Shown: positions 21,997 to 33,332, numbered from the stretch's first letter. The stretch: DNA of 64,000 nt from Eunapius fragilis (GCA_963681505.1 OY811973.1:7294673-7358672), one strand, 5' to 3'. Program-made: numbers and translations. The notes: generated by a model from the letters alone, not told the origin.

Positions 21997-23455
21997 TTAC
22001 TCTTGGCCCAGGTCGCCTATCTCAGTTTCACTGGAACAGCTGGTGGACTGTTCTTCATTGTCTTCAATGGTGCTAGTGTTATCATCCTCTTGTTCTGAGT
22101 GTTCCTGTTCTGAAATCTGTATCGACTTGAGCTGGTCAATTTTTTTTAAAATTCCTTGCTGCTTCACGACACTTCTGGTTACATTTCCTTTTCAAGATCT
22201 TTATATCTAAACTATTCGGACCAAAACGTTTGTTGACACAGTCTAAAAATGATAATATATTATTTTAAGTAATAGATGATCTCATACCAATAAGCCTCTT
22301 CATTTTTTCCTTAGGCAATGCTGGTTTTGAGCTTCTCTTTGATTGAAAAACCAGTGACTTGCTCAGCTCCTTTTTTGTAAACATTGCATCTAGTAGTCCT
22401 AGTGCAGTTGTATATGGTGTTTTAGTGTTTATTTGACTCAAGTCTATGCCATCTGATCCATCTTGACAAGGTTCCTATATTTTAGGAATTGCATAATTAT
22501 ATGAAAATGATTAACATCACTTGCATGCCTTCAATAAAATATTCTTTATTTCTTTTAGCTCATTTTCTATAGACTGTAATCTTGTTTCTAGAGGCTGGAA
22601 TTTAAATTAAATATGTCACTGCATGTGAACCAGATATTTAACATACTGCAGGAATTGAATGTCCAGTTTTTCTATATGGGTCGGGTTCAGGTGACCTGCC
22701 ATAATCTGCCTGTAGTTCCTGCACGTAATATAACCATGAAGTTTGTATTTTCTGATCATGTACATATACATGCAAATCTTACATGCAGCACAACAGTTAC
22801 CTTGGCCTTTTTGAGACTATTTCCAAGTACCCGGGCCCCAGACATTGAAGATGGACCTGGTTCTTCACTTTCACCTCGCAATTGCAATTTACTTGCCTGA
22901 CTTTCTGCCAATACATGATCTGCCTGCATGTAATAATATAAACATAAAGTTTGCATTCTATCAAGCACATGCAAATATCTTACTTGCAACACAGCTGTTC
23001 CCTTGGCTTTTTTAAGAACATCAGATACAGTTTTAAGTACCTTTTTGTTCAATCGGCACGACTTTTTCTTCCCAAATCCGGATGGTGAGTCTGCTTCTTC
23101 ACTTTCCCCACTCATTAGCAATCGACCTGCCTGACTTTGAACTACATGTAACACCTGATCCTCTGCTGGAGCTGCAGATTCCAATGCACACGCAGATAAG
23201 GATTTTGAACTCTTCCTTTTTTCTGAATAAAATAATACAAAATTATATGCACCAAAATGTCATACCGCAAAATGATACAAACTGAACGGGATATTCTTTT
23301 CCATGATCACTGAGCAAGAGATCAGCTCTTTCATTAAAATCATTTTTTGAAATTGGGATGAGGTTGGGCTTCAGTAGTGCGGCAATTTTAACTTTCTTGA
23401 ATTCGCCAGTTTGTGCACACTTCACTATAACAGTTCCTGATGTACAATACATCAA
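21997..23455 (-). CDS. BEN-domain protein with coiled coil, six exons
   Basis: Proposed exons, 5' to 3': 23455-23266, 23222-22984, 22923-22801, 22594-22529, 22474-22288 and 22242 on. Phases match throughout and give 303 residues to TGA at 22136-22138. The protein runs: a start region (CAQTGEFKKVKIAALLKPN), a basic KKRKSSKS stretch (nuclear signal), two similar segments from exons 2 and 3 (SQAGRLLMSGESEE and SQASKLQLRGESEE), a short coiled coil (LETRLQSIENELKEIKN), then a BEN domain (LLDAMFTKKELSKSLVF ... KPALPKEKMKRLI ... KILKRKCNQKCREAAR). BEN domains bind DNA and act in chromatin. One intron would use a GC donor. A run of eight A just before the stop suggests a slip: with one fewer A the frame stays open 44 more codons to TAA at 21997-21999. 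It is head to head with the transposase gene. Confidence 0.7.
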
Positions 23456-24378
23456 TACATCAGTATATGCATAAGTGCCTGTACCTGATTACATAGCATG
23501 CAAATTAAACAAGTGTGGCCGCCATGCATGGTGGCTGTTGCGGGTACTGCTCCGTTGCATCTAGCTATTGCATGCTATAACTAGCTGGCGGCCGCGAATA
23601 ATAATAATATTTACCTATACGGACTGTATAAAATGATCGTTGTACGTGTCATTGTTTTGGCGGGCACACGCACGGTGGAACTTTTTACAACGCATTATTT
23701 CGTCAACCAGCTGGCAGCTAGAGCGTAAAAATCGGACAATTCAGCTAGGTACATAACTATCTATCCATATATGGTGCAGATCAGCGCGTCACATATCATG
23801 TTTTTAAATAAATAAATAAATATATATATATACGCCTAGAGATGCAAACCTGTGTTAATTGGTGATTACATATTTGCATGTACTTGACATTCTGTGTGTA
23901 TACACTTGTACATTCACAGCTGAAGCCAGCGTTTGTCACACAACATAAAAGCCACAATGTATATTCATGTTTGTATTCTTGTACGTTATAACCACTAACT
24001 GTTTTCATCCAGTCGGTTAATTTCTTCAAGAGTTTCACGGAGCTTACTGCTGGGTTGTCGACAACGCTTCCCAAGTGTGGCCATTGGATCGTGATCGTGA
24101 GCACGTTTCTTTTTCAAGTGACTGCACGTGACACGGTAATTAAATTCATAGAAGTGAATTTCATCATGCATGGATGCCATTATTATTTTTTTCCCTGCAT
24201 GTAAAACTTCCAGCAATATCAGGACACACGCACGTTGATTAAAAGCTTGTGCTAGATGCATGCATACATTGACTGTGTACTAGATGCACTTTGGAATGAT
24301 ATATAACTAGGTGTATAATTATTAATTTAGCATGATATGGGTTACCATTTTTTTATTTTCAGTCTTTCATTGAAAGAG

Positions 24379-26949
24379 ATGTCTCGATCCAGAGGTCAGT
24401 ATAACCTATATTTAAGGAATTCCTACAAGAGGATACCTAAATCCACTGTATCAAGTAGGAGAAAAAAGCAGGAAGCTTTGAGGAGTTTTGTACGAATGCT
24501 AGTACAACTTTCTGCATATATATTGTCTATAGTGCCATGCATCAGCATAATGCATTTGGACAGCTACATCCAACACAAATGTAAACATTTAATGTTCATT
24601 GAATTGTTTATTATAATCATCAATTCCCCTACATTTATTATAACATTTATAGTGGTAAGTTACTTGATCAACATAAATGTGAATGATAATTTCATTTCAG
24701 CTTATTGCGTCAGAGCAGAGAATTTTTGCAGATATTGCTACATCAACTACAGGTGCAGCTGCTTCAGAGTTAGGTACATGTACCACTAATACCATTCTCA
24801 TTGTGAAATCTTAGTACTTGGTGCATTTGGAATTCGATGAGAATCCATCTGTAGAACTTCCTTTGACATCAGATGCACTTATAGCCCCTCCAAGTACTTC
24901 TTTTGATTCTCATGGTAGGTCATTGTATAGTATTTTTAAAATTAAATTCACATGCAACACTGCATGCCAAAAAAACTGCATCTTTCCATTGTACATTTAG
25001 TGGCTGCATCAGACTGTGGTATGAATTTTGATGCTGTATTTGATGATGTTCTCATTCCATTCAAGGTATAATATATAAGGTTACAGATTTCTATGCTACT
25101 CATAGTACTACATTATAGATTATCAAAGCATGGAGAGTGGCCCTGACTCACTTCAAGTTGATGCATCTGTAGACTACAAATGTTTACAGCAGCCTATTTA
25201 TGATCATGCCAGAGTTAGTGTACTAGGGGCATACTGTTCAATTATGCAGTATTCTATAGCAAATAAGGTGCCATATACAGCTATTGATGGGCTTCTTAAA
25301 CTTCTTCAAGTGTTGTGCCCCGAACCGAACCTACTTCCAAAGAGTTTTTACAAAGTTAAAAAGTTCTTTAAACAATTTAACACCAAGACAATTTTGAAAA
25401 AGGTTTGTTGTAAGTGTTCATCTATTGTTGAAGATAGTTTAAATGTTTGTGACAAATGTGGTACTCTACAAGGCAATGTTGGTCAGCTTGCACACATACC
25501 CATTAGCAAAGCTCTCCAAACCATTGTATCAAGTAAGTTATAATACCAGTTACACTATAAAGTTAATTATCCTTTTCATAGATCATTGGAATGAAATAAC
25601 AGTTCCTAATATCCATGACACAACAAATACCATCAGTGATATCTGGACAGCTGATGGTATTAAACAGCATGATATCTTTTTTTCTGCTAAGGGCAATCTT
25701 GGTCTAAGCATTTTTACAGATGGAGTTCCGCTTTTTAAATCATCATCAATGACCTTTTGGCCAGTTTATGGAGTGATACTGAATTTGCCACCATCAATTC
25801 GAAACAACCCAGCCAATATTATGCTGCTTGCATTATGGTGTGGTCCAATGAAACCTTCAATGCAACTATTGCATTAAATTCTTTGCATTCTAATGGGATT
25901 GAAATTCATACGCATGAAGGTCTAAAGGTAGTTCATATTAAAGTGCTGACCTGCATATGTGACACAATAGCTAAAGCCCCAGTAATGGGCATTAAACAAT
26001 TCAATGGCATCTGTGGATGTCCTGTGTGCATTCACCCTGGAAAACGTTTAAGAAATGGGTCACGTATTTATCTTCCAGACCATGAATATGCACTGCGAAC
26101 ACATGGGGAGATGTGTGAGATTGCAGTAGAGGTTAAACGCACTGGTGCATCTGAACAAGGTGTTTTGTGTACTTCATCACTATCACAACTTATTGGATTT
26201 AACCTCATTGATGGTATTCCTATTGATTACACGCATGCAGGTCCTGAAGGTATTATAAAGAGACTAATGAGCTGTTGGTTTGATAAGTCAAACCATATGA
26301 AAGCTTTTTATCTAGGAGCTGAATTGAATTCTATAGATTCTGTATTTATAAAATTGAAGCCACCACATGACTTTACCAGGGCTCCTCGAAGTATTTCAAA
26401 ACATAGAAAGTACTGGAAGGCATCTGAATTTCGAAACTGGGTACTATTTTACTCTCTTCCACTCCTTCTTAATAAACTTCCTCCACTTTACTATCATCAT
26501 TATGCTCTATTAGTATCTGCGATGCATTTACTTCTTCAGCAAGATTTAAATAGGAACGAGATTGATGCAGCTGAAGTAATGCTTAAAGATTTTTGTTCTC
26601 TCCTGCCTGAACTGTATGGGGAAGTGAACTGTACTATCAATGCTCATCTACTTCTGCATTTAACACACTATGTTCGGCTGTGGGGACCTTTATGGACACA
26701 TTCTGCATTTGGATTTGAAAACAAAAATGGAATTGTTAAGAACCTTTCACATTCAAAATACCAAGTTTTGAATCAAATAATTTTCAATGTTGAAGTTGAA
26801 CAAACATTGCAACTTGTGCACCATAAACTTGCTCAGTGTGAGGATAACATAACTATGAATTTCATTAATGAATGCAGTCATTTCATGCCATCTGATCTTG
26901 AAGAAGTAGAAAACATGTGTATTTTATTCCAATTTCCTTTCAATATCTG
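24379..26949 (+). pseudogene. EnSpm/TNP2-like transposase gene, nearly intact, one frameshift
   Basis: Exons near 24379-24489 (MSRSRGQYNLYLRNSY), 24701-24773, 24815-24913, 25000-25064, 25118-25535 and 25582-26949 are separated by short introns; some exact borders are unsure. The central exon has PIYDHARVSVLGAYC and a zinc-ribbon (CCKCSSIVEDS...CDKCG). The last has the catalytic-Asp box FTDGVPLFKSSSMTFWPVYG, then KQFNGICGCPVCIHPG, IDYTHAGPEGIIKRLM, FYSLPLLLNKLPPLYYHHYA and LWGPLWTHSAFGFE, all hallmarks of metazoan EnSpm transposases. One indel near 25865-25880 moves the reading from the ..MKPSMQLL frame to the LNSLHSNGIEIHTHEG frame. Without it the gene would read through. The stop lies at the start of repeat R, so the last few residues may not be native. 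Confidence 0.85.
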
Positions 26950-27320
26950 AACCTGCGTCAGCAGGTTCAATATAGGATTGATTGGAATGATGAATGTCAT
27001 TAAAAATTTTAAATCGCGTCGGGAGGGACAACGGAGAAACGGATCACTTATCTCGTTGCAGCAATCGAACGACAACACCAAGATCTACGTTTTCATGCTA
27101 GTTTCATGTCATTAAACTATGCGCTTCCAGACAAACAAAGAACCTGCTTCTCGTGCCCATTCCCAAAAAAATTGTTCGTCGTCGTCGTCGTCGTCGTCTT
27201 CCTTAGGAAGGTATAACTCGAGCTACGAACGGTTTTAAAGAACGACAATAGTACCAATCTCTTCAGAATTTACCGGCACGTTATCCTAGCATGTCATTTG
27301 GACAATATCACATCTAGAAA
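26945..27320 (+). repeat. Dispersed repeat R, copy 2
   Basis: It starts with the hairpin GAACCTGCGTCAGCAGGTTC, then AATATAGGATTGATTGGAAT, ACAACGGAGAAACGGATCAC, a (GTC)n run at 27178-27200, GGTATAACTCGAGCTACGAA and a GTTATCC end. It shares this order with copies at 18060 and 49290. It follows the transposase stop codon directly. Confidence 0.8.
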
Positions 27321-27444
27321 GAAACTACAGCGAGAAATACCCTATTTTGTTGCAAGTTCTATGGCCATCTAGCAAGTTCTAGCAAGTTCTTAATAAAATG
27401 TATAATTTTAGGGAGTAAAAAAAAAAGAAAAAAAAACTTATGAA

Positions 27445-27741
27445 ACAAGTAAATAAAAACATTCTCTAACGAGAAAGTTGGTGGGCATATAGGATTGACA
27501 ATGTTGGTGTAAAAAGCACGGAAACAAGTGTGACAGAAATGTTACTGGAAAATTGAAATAGGCCTATATTTAGCCCATTTTCTCAGGCGTGCGCTGCCTA
27601 AATGTGACTGGGCTAAATATAGGCCTATTTCAATTTTCCAGTAACATTTCTGTCACACTTGTTTCCGTGCTTTTTACACCAACATTGTCAATCCTATATG
27701 CCCACCAACTTTCTCGTTAGAGAATGTTTTTATTTACTTGT
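27445..27741. mobile_element. Long-hairpin foldback element, copy D
   Basis: A complete palindrome of 297 bp; both arms carry TTCTC-TAAC-GAGAA or its complement. The inner arm TGAAATAGGCCTATATTTAG is shared with copies E, F and G. The loop near 27590 contains GGCGTGCGCTGCC. The left flank AAAAAAACTTATGAA is also found at copies E and G. No coding capacity. Confidence 0.92.
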
Positions 27742-27749
27742 AGTACCAA

Positions 27750-27895
27750 TCATTACTGTCTGTTGCTGGTCCAGCTTGTAGAGACACCCTTCAGGTGTAC
27801 AAAGATGAGGACATTTTAGGTGCATGTGACTTGTTTGTTGAAGTCATTGATGGAGAATGTGAGACCATAATTTCAATCTCTAGTATAATTACGTG
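27750..27895 (+). pseudogene. Unrecognised exon fragment after foldback copy D
   Basis: An open stretch of 47 codons (SLLSVAGPACRDTLQVYKDE, then ILGACDLFVEVIDGECET) begins at the foldback end and stops at TGA 27893. Codon use looks coding-like, but no family was recognised. It may be a piece of the EnSpm-like element or of a host exon cut by the insertion. Confidence 0.3.
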
Positions 27896-28149
27896 AGCTG
27901 TATTAGTTCAGGTACATAATAAAACATATGCTATCAAGGAACCAAATAAGCATGAACATCATTAATGTTCAAAGTCTGAGCACAAGTTGAGTGTCTTGTT
28001 CGTATTGTACTACATGTATTGGTCTATTATCATGTCAATATCCATCACTTTCCTTCACTTACTTTAACAAAGGCAATCATCAGTTGCTAAAAGGCACATG
28101 TGGTACTTCTTAGATCTTTCTGCAAAGGCATATCCACATTTATCACCAT

Positions 28150-28350
28150 ATATGCTGGATAGTAAGGATCATGCATGTTCATGCATGTCTGAATAGCTGG
28201 CATCAAACATTCATAATCGATTATGAAAATTCCATTCAAGATTAGCATGCATGATCCATGCATGGTAATGCATGGCATCTAGCACCTTGAAAAGTAGCTC
28301 CATGCATACCATGCAACATCATGCATGAAACATGCATGACCATGCAAGAC
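28150..28350. repeat. Right subterminal CATGCATG array
   Basis: Repeated CATGCATG and TCATGCATGA-like motifs mirror the left array at 21620-21870. It lies just inside the right end of the EnSpm-like element. Confidence 0.78.
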
Positions 28351-28369
28351 ACTTTTCCTTGGGAAATGC

Positions 28370-28870
28370 CTTCGTATAATCAAAAGAAGAGATAAAAGCA
28401 ACGAGCGGAATACCTCCAAAAGGTAGACGAGAACAAAGCTAAAGACCGAGCGCTCTACAAGGCCAATCCCGGAAAAAAGAAGGCCTCTGTTAGCGACAGC
28501 TACAAGGCAGATCACGAAAAAGAGGCCTCTGTTCGCGACAGCTACAAGGCCGATCTCGAAAAGAAAATGGCCTCTGACAACTACAACGCACTAACTACCG
28601 CGAGGAGAACCGTGCTGCTAAAAGGCGGCGATATGAAGAGGACCTCGAGGAAAACCGCGCTGCTAACAGGCAGAAATACGAGGACAATTCAGCTGCCATT
28701 AAAGCATCTAAAAGGAGTCGGTATTGGAATGACCCCGCTGTCCGATTGGCTAAATGTGCTTCCGAGAGGACGCGGTACCGCAGGGGTCACAGAACTACCA
28801 CTACCACCCAAATGTATGTTATGGCATGTTGTATTAAAAAGCTGTGCATGCAACATTTGTACAGCTTAGT
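28370..28870 (+). pseudogene. Charged-repeat gene (unit K), locus 1, one exon, broken
   Basis: In shifting frames it codes two or three copies of a KASVRDSYKADPEKK-like 20-residue unit, then EEDLEENRAANRQKYEDNSA, AIKASKRSRYWNDPAVRLA and SERTRYRRGHRTTTTTQ, ending before a GTATGTT donor. A frameshift near 28390 and others around 28560-28620 break it. The same gene lies inverted at 47838-49138, where a second exon is present. Locus 1 lacks that exon: sequence jumps at CTTCCTTATACTTAT near 28957-28970, a deletion joined at a short CTTAT homology. Function unknown; the product would be highly charged and helical. Confidence 0.7.
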
Positions 28871-29332
28871 CGGGCCACGTTTGGTCGGGCTAAACCATTC
28901 ACTTCACATGTAAAGCAACTGTGTGTACACTAGTGTCTATTGTTTTAATCTGATAAGGCTTCCTTATACTTATCGATCTACACTGAGCCATGTAGTTCAC
29001 TCCCACACTATCCATCTATTGCATGTAGGCTACACCTCCATGTTTAGATGGGAGCATTTTTACTGGATCAAATTTGACCAATAGATTTTTAGCAAAACTG
29101 ACACGCATACACCCCTTCCCTCCCTGTCATTTATATGATGGAATTGGACCAATTGATTTTAGCACTGCAGTCTACACACGTGTTAAGGCTTTGCAAGGTA
29201 TAAAAGTCACTCACCCGCTGAATAGTGCACTTTGCAAAAAGAGGTAAAAATTTAATACTATGTTGATTTTAGGCTTTGCACTTTGCTTGAAAAAAGAAAG
29301 AGTTAATCATACTCTCTGTCATGTAGATGTAG

Positions 29333-29665
29333 ATGGCAGCTGAAGACCTCGGAGGTTTTTTCACCGAGGGATCGGAGGAGGAAGAGGATGACTACATTCA
29401 TCCCCCGACTCCTCTCCCCTTCACCCCGCCACCTCCTGAAGCACCGCTGCCCTCGCCACCACCACCACCACCAGTGCTGCCCCACCCACCACCACCAGCG
29501 CTGCCCCCACCACCAACACCAGTGCTTCCCTCCTGGCTTGCATGGCCACTGCCACCCTGGCCTGCCTGGCCAGAACAAGCATGGCAAGAAGGCTGGGGAG
29601 GAGGATGTCCCCGAAGAAAAAGAGGGTGCGGGCGAGGACACATCATCATATATTCAACTAAATAA
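29333..29665 (+). CDS. Small proline-rich protein of the MAAEDL family, copy 1
   Basis: This intronless ORF of 110 codons starts MAAEDLGGFFTEGSEEEED, has a proline-rich middle (PPPP and PLPSPPPPPP runs) and a basic-to-aromatic end. The copies at 46085 (+) and 46982 (-) share the first 10-20 residues and a conserved 5' flank (GCACTTTGCTTGAAAAAAG, then TGTAGATGTAG before the ATG). The three copies differ downstream by frameshifts, so which C-terminus is original is unclear; in another frame this copy ends EEDVPEEKEGAGEDTSS. It belongs to unit K, lying 3' of the charged-repeat exon. No known family recognised; it could be a transposon-encoded accessory protein. Confidence 0.5.
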   Translation: MAAEDLGGFFTEGSEEEEDDYIHPPTPLPFTPPPPEAPLPSPPPPPPVLPHPPPPALPPPPTPVLPSWLAWPLPPWPAWPEQAWQEGWGGGCPRRKRGCGRGHIIIYSTK

Positions 29666-29733
29666 TAAAAATAATTAAAGATGTTGGATTATTGACTGCG
29701 ATACTGCTGACAAGGCGAAAAAAAACTTATGAA

Positions 29734-30029
29734 ACAAGTAAATAAAAACATTCTCTAACGAGAGAGTTGTTGGTATATAGGATTGACCAATGATGGTGTA
29801 CAAAGCACGGAAACAAGAGTGACAGAAATTTTACTGGAAAATTGAAATAGGCCTATATTTAGCACACTCACAAAATAACAGCGCATGTCTGAGTAATGGG
29901 CTAAATATAGGCTTATTTCAATTTTCCAGTAAAATTTCTGTCACTCTTGTTTCCGTGCTTTGTACACCACCATTGGTCAATCCTATATACCAACAACTCT
30001 CTCGTTAGAGAATGTTTTTATTTACTTGT
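29734..30029. mobile_element. Long-hairpin foldback element, copy E
   Basis: Complete 296-bp palindrome with TTCTC-TAAC-GAGAG at the left and CTCTC-GTTA-GAGAA at the right, and a loop near 29880 with AACAGCGCATGTCTGAG. Its inner arm belongs to the copy D/F/G subfamily. Confidence 0.92.
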
Positions 30030-30339
30030 ATAGTACGCACGTGCACGTTTTTTTTTTTTTAAATAATACATGTAGCGCCCGGATACATGCCACAGTTAAT
30101 TACCACTACGTGTAGTGCCCAGTCCATACACATTTGATTACATCATGTATACTATTAGTACTTCGTATAAAGAGCGAAGTATGACCTATCCGAGACGAGT
30201 CGTGTCAGTGCAGTAAGCTTAACTATACGTGATTTGCAAGCACAACCCCCGATATATGTCATGTAGCCTCGAGACGTTTTGACCACGGCACAGAAGCGAG
30301 AATGCCAACGAATTCTAAAGCCATTGGTGAGATTTTCAT

Positions 30340-30620
30340 TTCCTAAAAGTGTTCCTATCCCGAGTTATACGTGGTCAAGGACAAGAAGAAGAAATACGTG
30401 GGACTGGGTACGCTATTGAAAAATAGTTTTGTTCTCTACAACCACGCGGTTTTGTGACATCAAACAAACACGAAACTGCTTGTTGATACCTTCTTGTACG
30501 ATGACGACAACAAGGTAAGCCATCCGCTCGTCGACGTCAGGAGTCTTGTTAGAAGCGGATCGCGTTTTTTAATGACTTCATAATCGGGGTCAAATCCTAT
30601 GTGAGAGTTACTAACGTAAC
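30340..30620. repeat. Possible diverged copy of dispersed repeat R
   Basis: It contains GAGTTATACGTGG, GGGACTGGGTACG, TTGTTCTCTACAACCACGCG and GACATCAAACAAAC in the same order as the R copy at 49340-49500 (GAGTTATACCTTCC, GGACTGGGCACG, TTTCTCTATAACCACTCCG, GACACGGAACC). Identity is modest. Confidence 0.4.
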
Positions 30621-30654
30621 TCTCGAGAGTTACTAACTCTCGATAACAACCTTA

Positions 30655-31890
30655 ACCCTCATTATTAGCACCTACACATACACCATTATTAGCACCTACA
30701 CATACACCCACTGTCCTCTTGACACCATTATTAGCACCTACACATACACCCACTGGCCTCTTGACACCATTATTAGCACCTACACAAACACCCACTGGCC
30801 TCTTGACACCATTATTAGTGTTATGACTGAATTGACCATGCATGCGCACGATGGTCCATGTTGCGTCATATATGTTGGGTATTTAATTGGTATGCTGAAA
30901 TGATGATCAGATTTTGTCAGTAACGAGAGTGATATAAATTGCGAGTCGTTACATTAGCATCTACACATACACCCAGAGGCCTCTTAACACCATCATTAGC
31001 ACCTACATGTACACATACATCCACTGGCCTCTTGACACCATTATTAGCACCTATACATACACCCACTGGCCTCTTGACACCATTATTGGCATCTACACAT
31101 ACACCCAGAGGCCTCTTAACACCATTATTAGCACCTACATGCACACATACACCCACTGGCCTCTTGACACCATTATTAGCACCTATACATACACCCACTG
31201 GCCTCTTGACACCATTATTAGCATCTACAAATACACCCAGAGGCCTCTTAACACCATCATTAGCACCTACATGTACACATACACCCACTGGCTCTTAACA
31301 CCATTATTAGCACCTACACATACACCCACTGGCCTCTTAACACCATTATTAGCATCTACACATACACCCAGAGGCCTCTTAACACCATCATTAGCACCTA
31401 CATGTACACATACACCCACTGGCCTCTTGACACCATTATTAGCACTTATACATACACCCACTGGCCTCTTGACACCATTATTGGCATCTACACATACACC
31501 CAGAGGCCTCTTAACACCATTATTAGCACCTACATGTACACATACACCCACTGGCCTCTTAATACCATTATTAGCACCTACACATACACCCACTGTCCTC
31601 TTAACACCATTATTAGCACCTACACATACACCCACTGGCCTCTTAACACCATTATTAGTACCTACACATACATCATTATAACACCATTATTAGCACCTCC
31701 ACATACACCATTATTAGCACCTACACATACACCATAATTAGCACCTAAAAATACACCCACTGGCCTCTTAACACCATTATTAGCACCTACATATACACCA
31801 ACTGGCCTCTTAACAACATCATTAGCACCTACATATGCACCCACTGGCCTCTTAACACCACTGTTAGCACCTACACATACACCCACTCAC
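30655..31890. repeat. 42-bp minisatellite with higher-order pattern
   Basis: Tandem units contain ACACCATTATTAGCACCTAC and ACACCCACTGGCCTCTT; 30655-30815 is a first block and 30950-31890 a longer one. Variants with CATCTACACATACACCCAGA alternate with units carrying an extra TGTACACA, giving super-units of about 170 bp. As 42 is a multiple of three, long ORFs appear on both strands (KRPVGVCVGANNGV). They lack starts, flanking exons or conserved relatives and are treated as non-coding. Confidence 0.93.
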
Positions 31891-32169
31891 ATGAAAAAGT
31901 TATAAATGTCCAGCCTGGATTTTTTTTGGCTGGTTTTTAACAAAAACCAATCCTAATAGCATAAAAACCATTCTGGATTGAACGTCCAGGGTGGGAATAA
32001 TGTAAAATCCATGTTGTTCTACCCTGGTTTTGTAACACAGATTAATACCTAGGCCTAAAGTTCAACTCGAGATAAGCGCAGTTCAATACATTTATAACTA
32101 GACAGATATACAGCCATCTTATTTTGTTAATAATGTTAATTAGCACCTAATATCCATTTTTTCACACAG

Positions 32170-32993
32170 TTGACGTACTGTCCCTTCAACATGTGGTCCA
32201 TTGCTACAAGGACACCCCAAGAGGCACTCCCACTGCTAGTGAGATGGCCACGTATGCACAGGCCATGTTCCAGCAGACAGAGGGAGACTTTGCAGACAAG
32301 GTAGCCATGAGCAGGGCTATAGAGATTACAACATCCTGGATACGTGATGTCTATGACAAGTGAGAGCAGCTGGATGAGCAAGTGGTGTCAGCTCAGACCT
32401 GTGATGTGTGTATGTGTGCTTTGTGTGCAGGTCACATGAAGGTTCATGTTCAGTTAGCATGTCAAGCTTCCAGATTGCAACCATCTGCATGTCTAATGGA
32501 CAACTGGACAGCAAGTATACATGTCATGGTCACCACACTTCAATGGATGGGCCCTCCCCTCCCCTCAAACCTATACAAGGTGATCTCACAGAGCAAAGAG
32601 GGGGGCACCTCTGCAGAGATAGCTGCCATTCTCCATGACCTGGTGCAGATACCTCTGAGCACCAGTGCACACAGAACTGTTCCTCCCGAATTATTGACAT
32701 GTGTACACAGGAGTGCATCAAGAAGGTGGGTCATGCGACATTCCTTGGTGCTCACCTGACCTCAGTGTAGGTCATGTGACATCCTGTGCTCACCTGACCT
32801 TAGTTGACTGTGTTGCCTTATGTTTCACATGATCTCCTTCACGTTGTCATGTGACCTGACATCTCGTATTGCCCCCTTGCAGTATGGCAGTGGGGGTAAG
32901 CTCCAGCTGGTGAAGTTCCTGCAGTGGGTCCAGACAGAATCAGAGCCATTGGCTTGGCTGCCAATTCTCAGCTGTACAGAGAACAAACTTCTG
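32170..32993 (+). CDS. Dystrophin/dystrobrevin-family EF-hand region (partial gene)
   Basis: Exons: 32170-32359 (VDVLSLQHVV ... ITTSWIRDVYD), 32431-32514 (SHEGSCSVSMSSFQIATICM), about 32568-32725 (NLYKVISQSKEGG ... AAILHDLVQIPLS ... PPELLTCVHRSASRR) and 32891-32993 (GGKLQLVKFLQWVQTESEPL, AWLPILSCTEN). Borders are good for exons 1-2 and 3-4; the acceptor of exon 3 is not resolved in phase, so an indel or an unusual site may lie there. The order WL..VYD, LSF, LLHDSIQIP, SVRSCF, FLDWM..EPQS..WLPVL of dystrophin is matched point by point. This region packs against the WW and ZZ domains to bind dystroglycan at the membrane, but neither domain was recognised nearby. It is probably a gene remnant or one with missing ends. 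The p53-like gene starts 340 bp downstream. Confidence 0.7.
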
Positions 32994-33298
32994 GTACTAC
33001 TTAAAATTTTACTTCATAATAACCCCTTAAGTCATTTTGCCGAATTTTAGTTTTAACCGAGTAGTCGAGAATCATATATCCTAGTAATTTTACGACTAGG
33101 GGGGTGCCTAGGCATAGTGGAGTCATTACCGCCCATGACACCAGCATTGTCATTTTCTTAGAATCCCTATTAGTTTATTGAGGAACCAGATTTAATATTC
33201 GCACGTTTTAACTGCGCGCACGCGTCAGCGCCTATTTTTAGAATCTGGGGGAAGACTCAAATCCCACCCACTTAAGTACCCCACAAACGAGACTGCCG

Positions 33299-33306
33299 TA
33301 TATAAA
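33299..33306 (+). promoter_or_regulatory. Candidate TATA box for the p53-like gene
   Basis: TATATAAA within CCGTATATAAACGG lies about 30 bp before the proposed start ATG at 33333. If used, the 5' leader would be only a few bases, so either the ATG is leaderless-like or the site is fortuitous. Confidence 0.35.
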
Positions 33307-33332
33307 CGGCCCCAATGTTGAATGTTGGAATC

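Larger units (their letters stand above)
21609..28363. mobile_element. EnSpm-like DNA transposon with BEN-domain accessory gene and subterminal repeat arrays
   Basis: The left end CCCAAGGAATAAGATCATGC and the complement of the right end CCCAAGGAAAAGTGTCTTGC align over 31 bp with 25 matches. AAA lies outside both ends, compatible with a 3-bp duplication but not proof in AT-rich DNA. Inside each end is a 200-250 bp array rich in TCATGCATGA-type palindromes. Between them are a six-exon BEN-domain gene (minus) and an EnSpm/TNP2-type transposase gene (plus), divergently arranged. A repeat R copy and a foldback element have inserted on the right. The ends do not start with CACTA, unlike classic members, so the boundaries need confirming with further copies. 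Confidence 0.62.

Noticed and set aside
30652..31737. Repeat proteins on both strands of the 42-bp array
   Set aside because: Open frames are expected from a unit length divisible by three; no flanking coding evidence.
30655..31890. CRISPR-like array
   Set aside because: Units are contiguous without unique spacers, and the DNA is eukaryotic.
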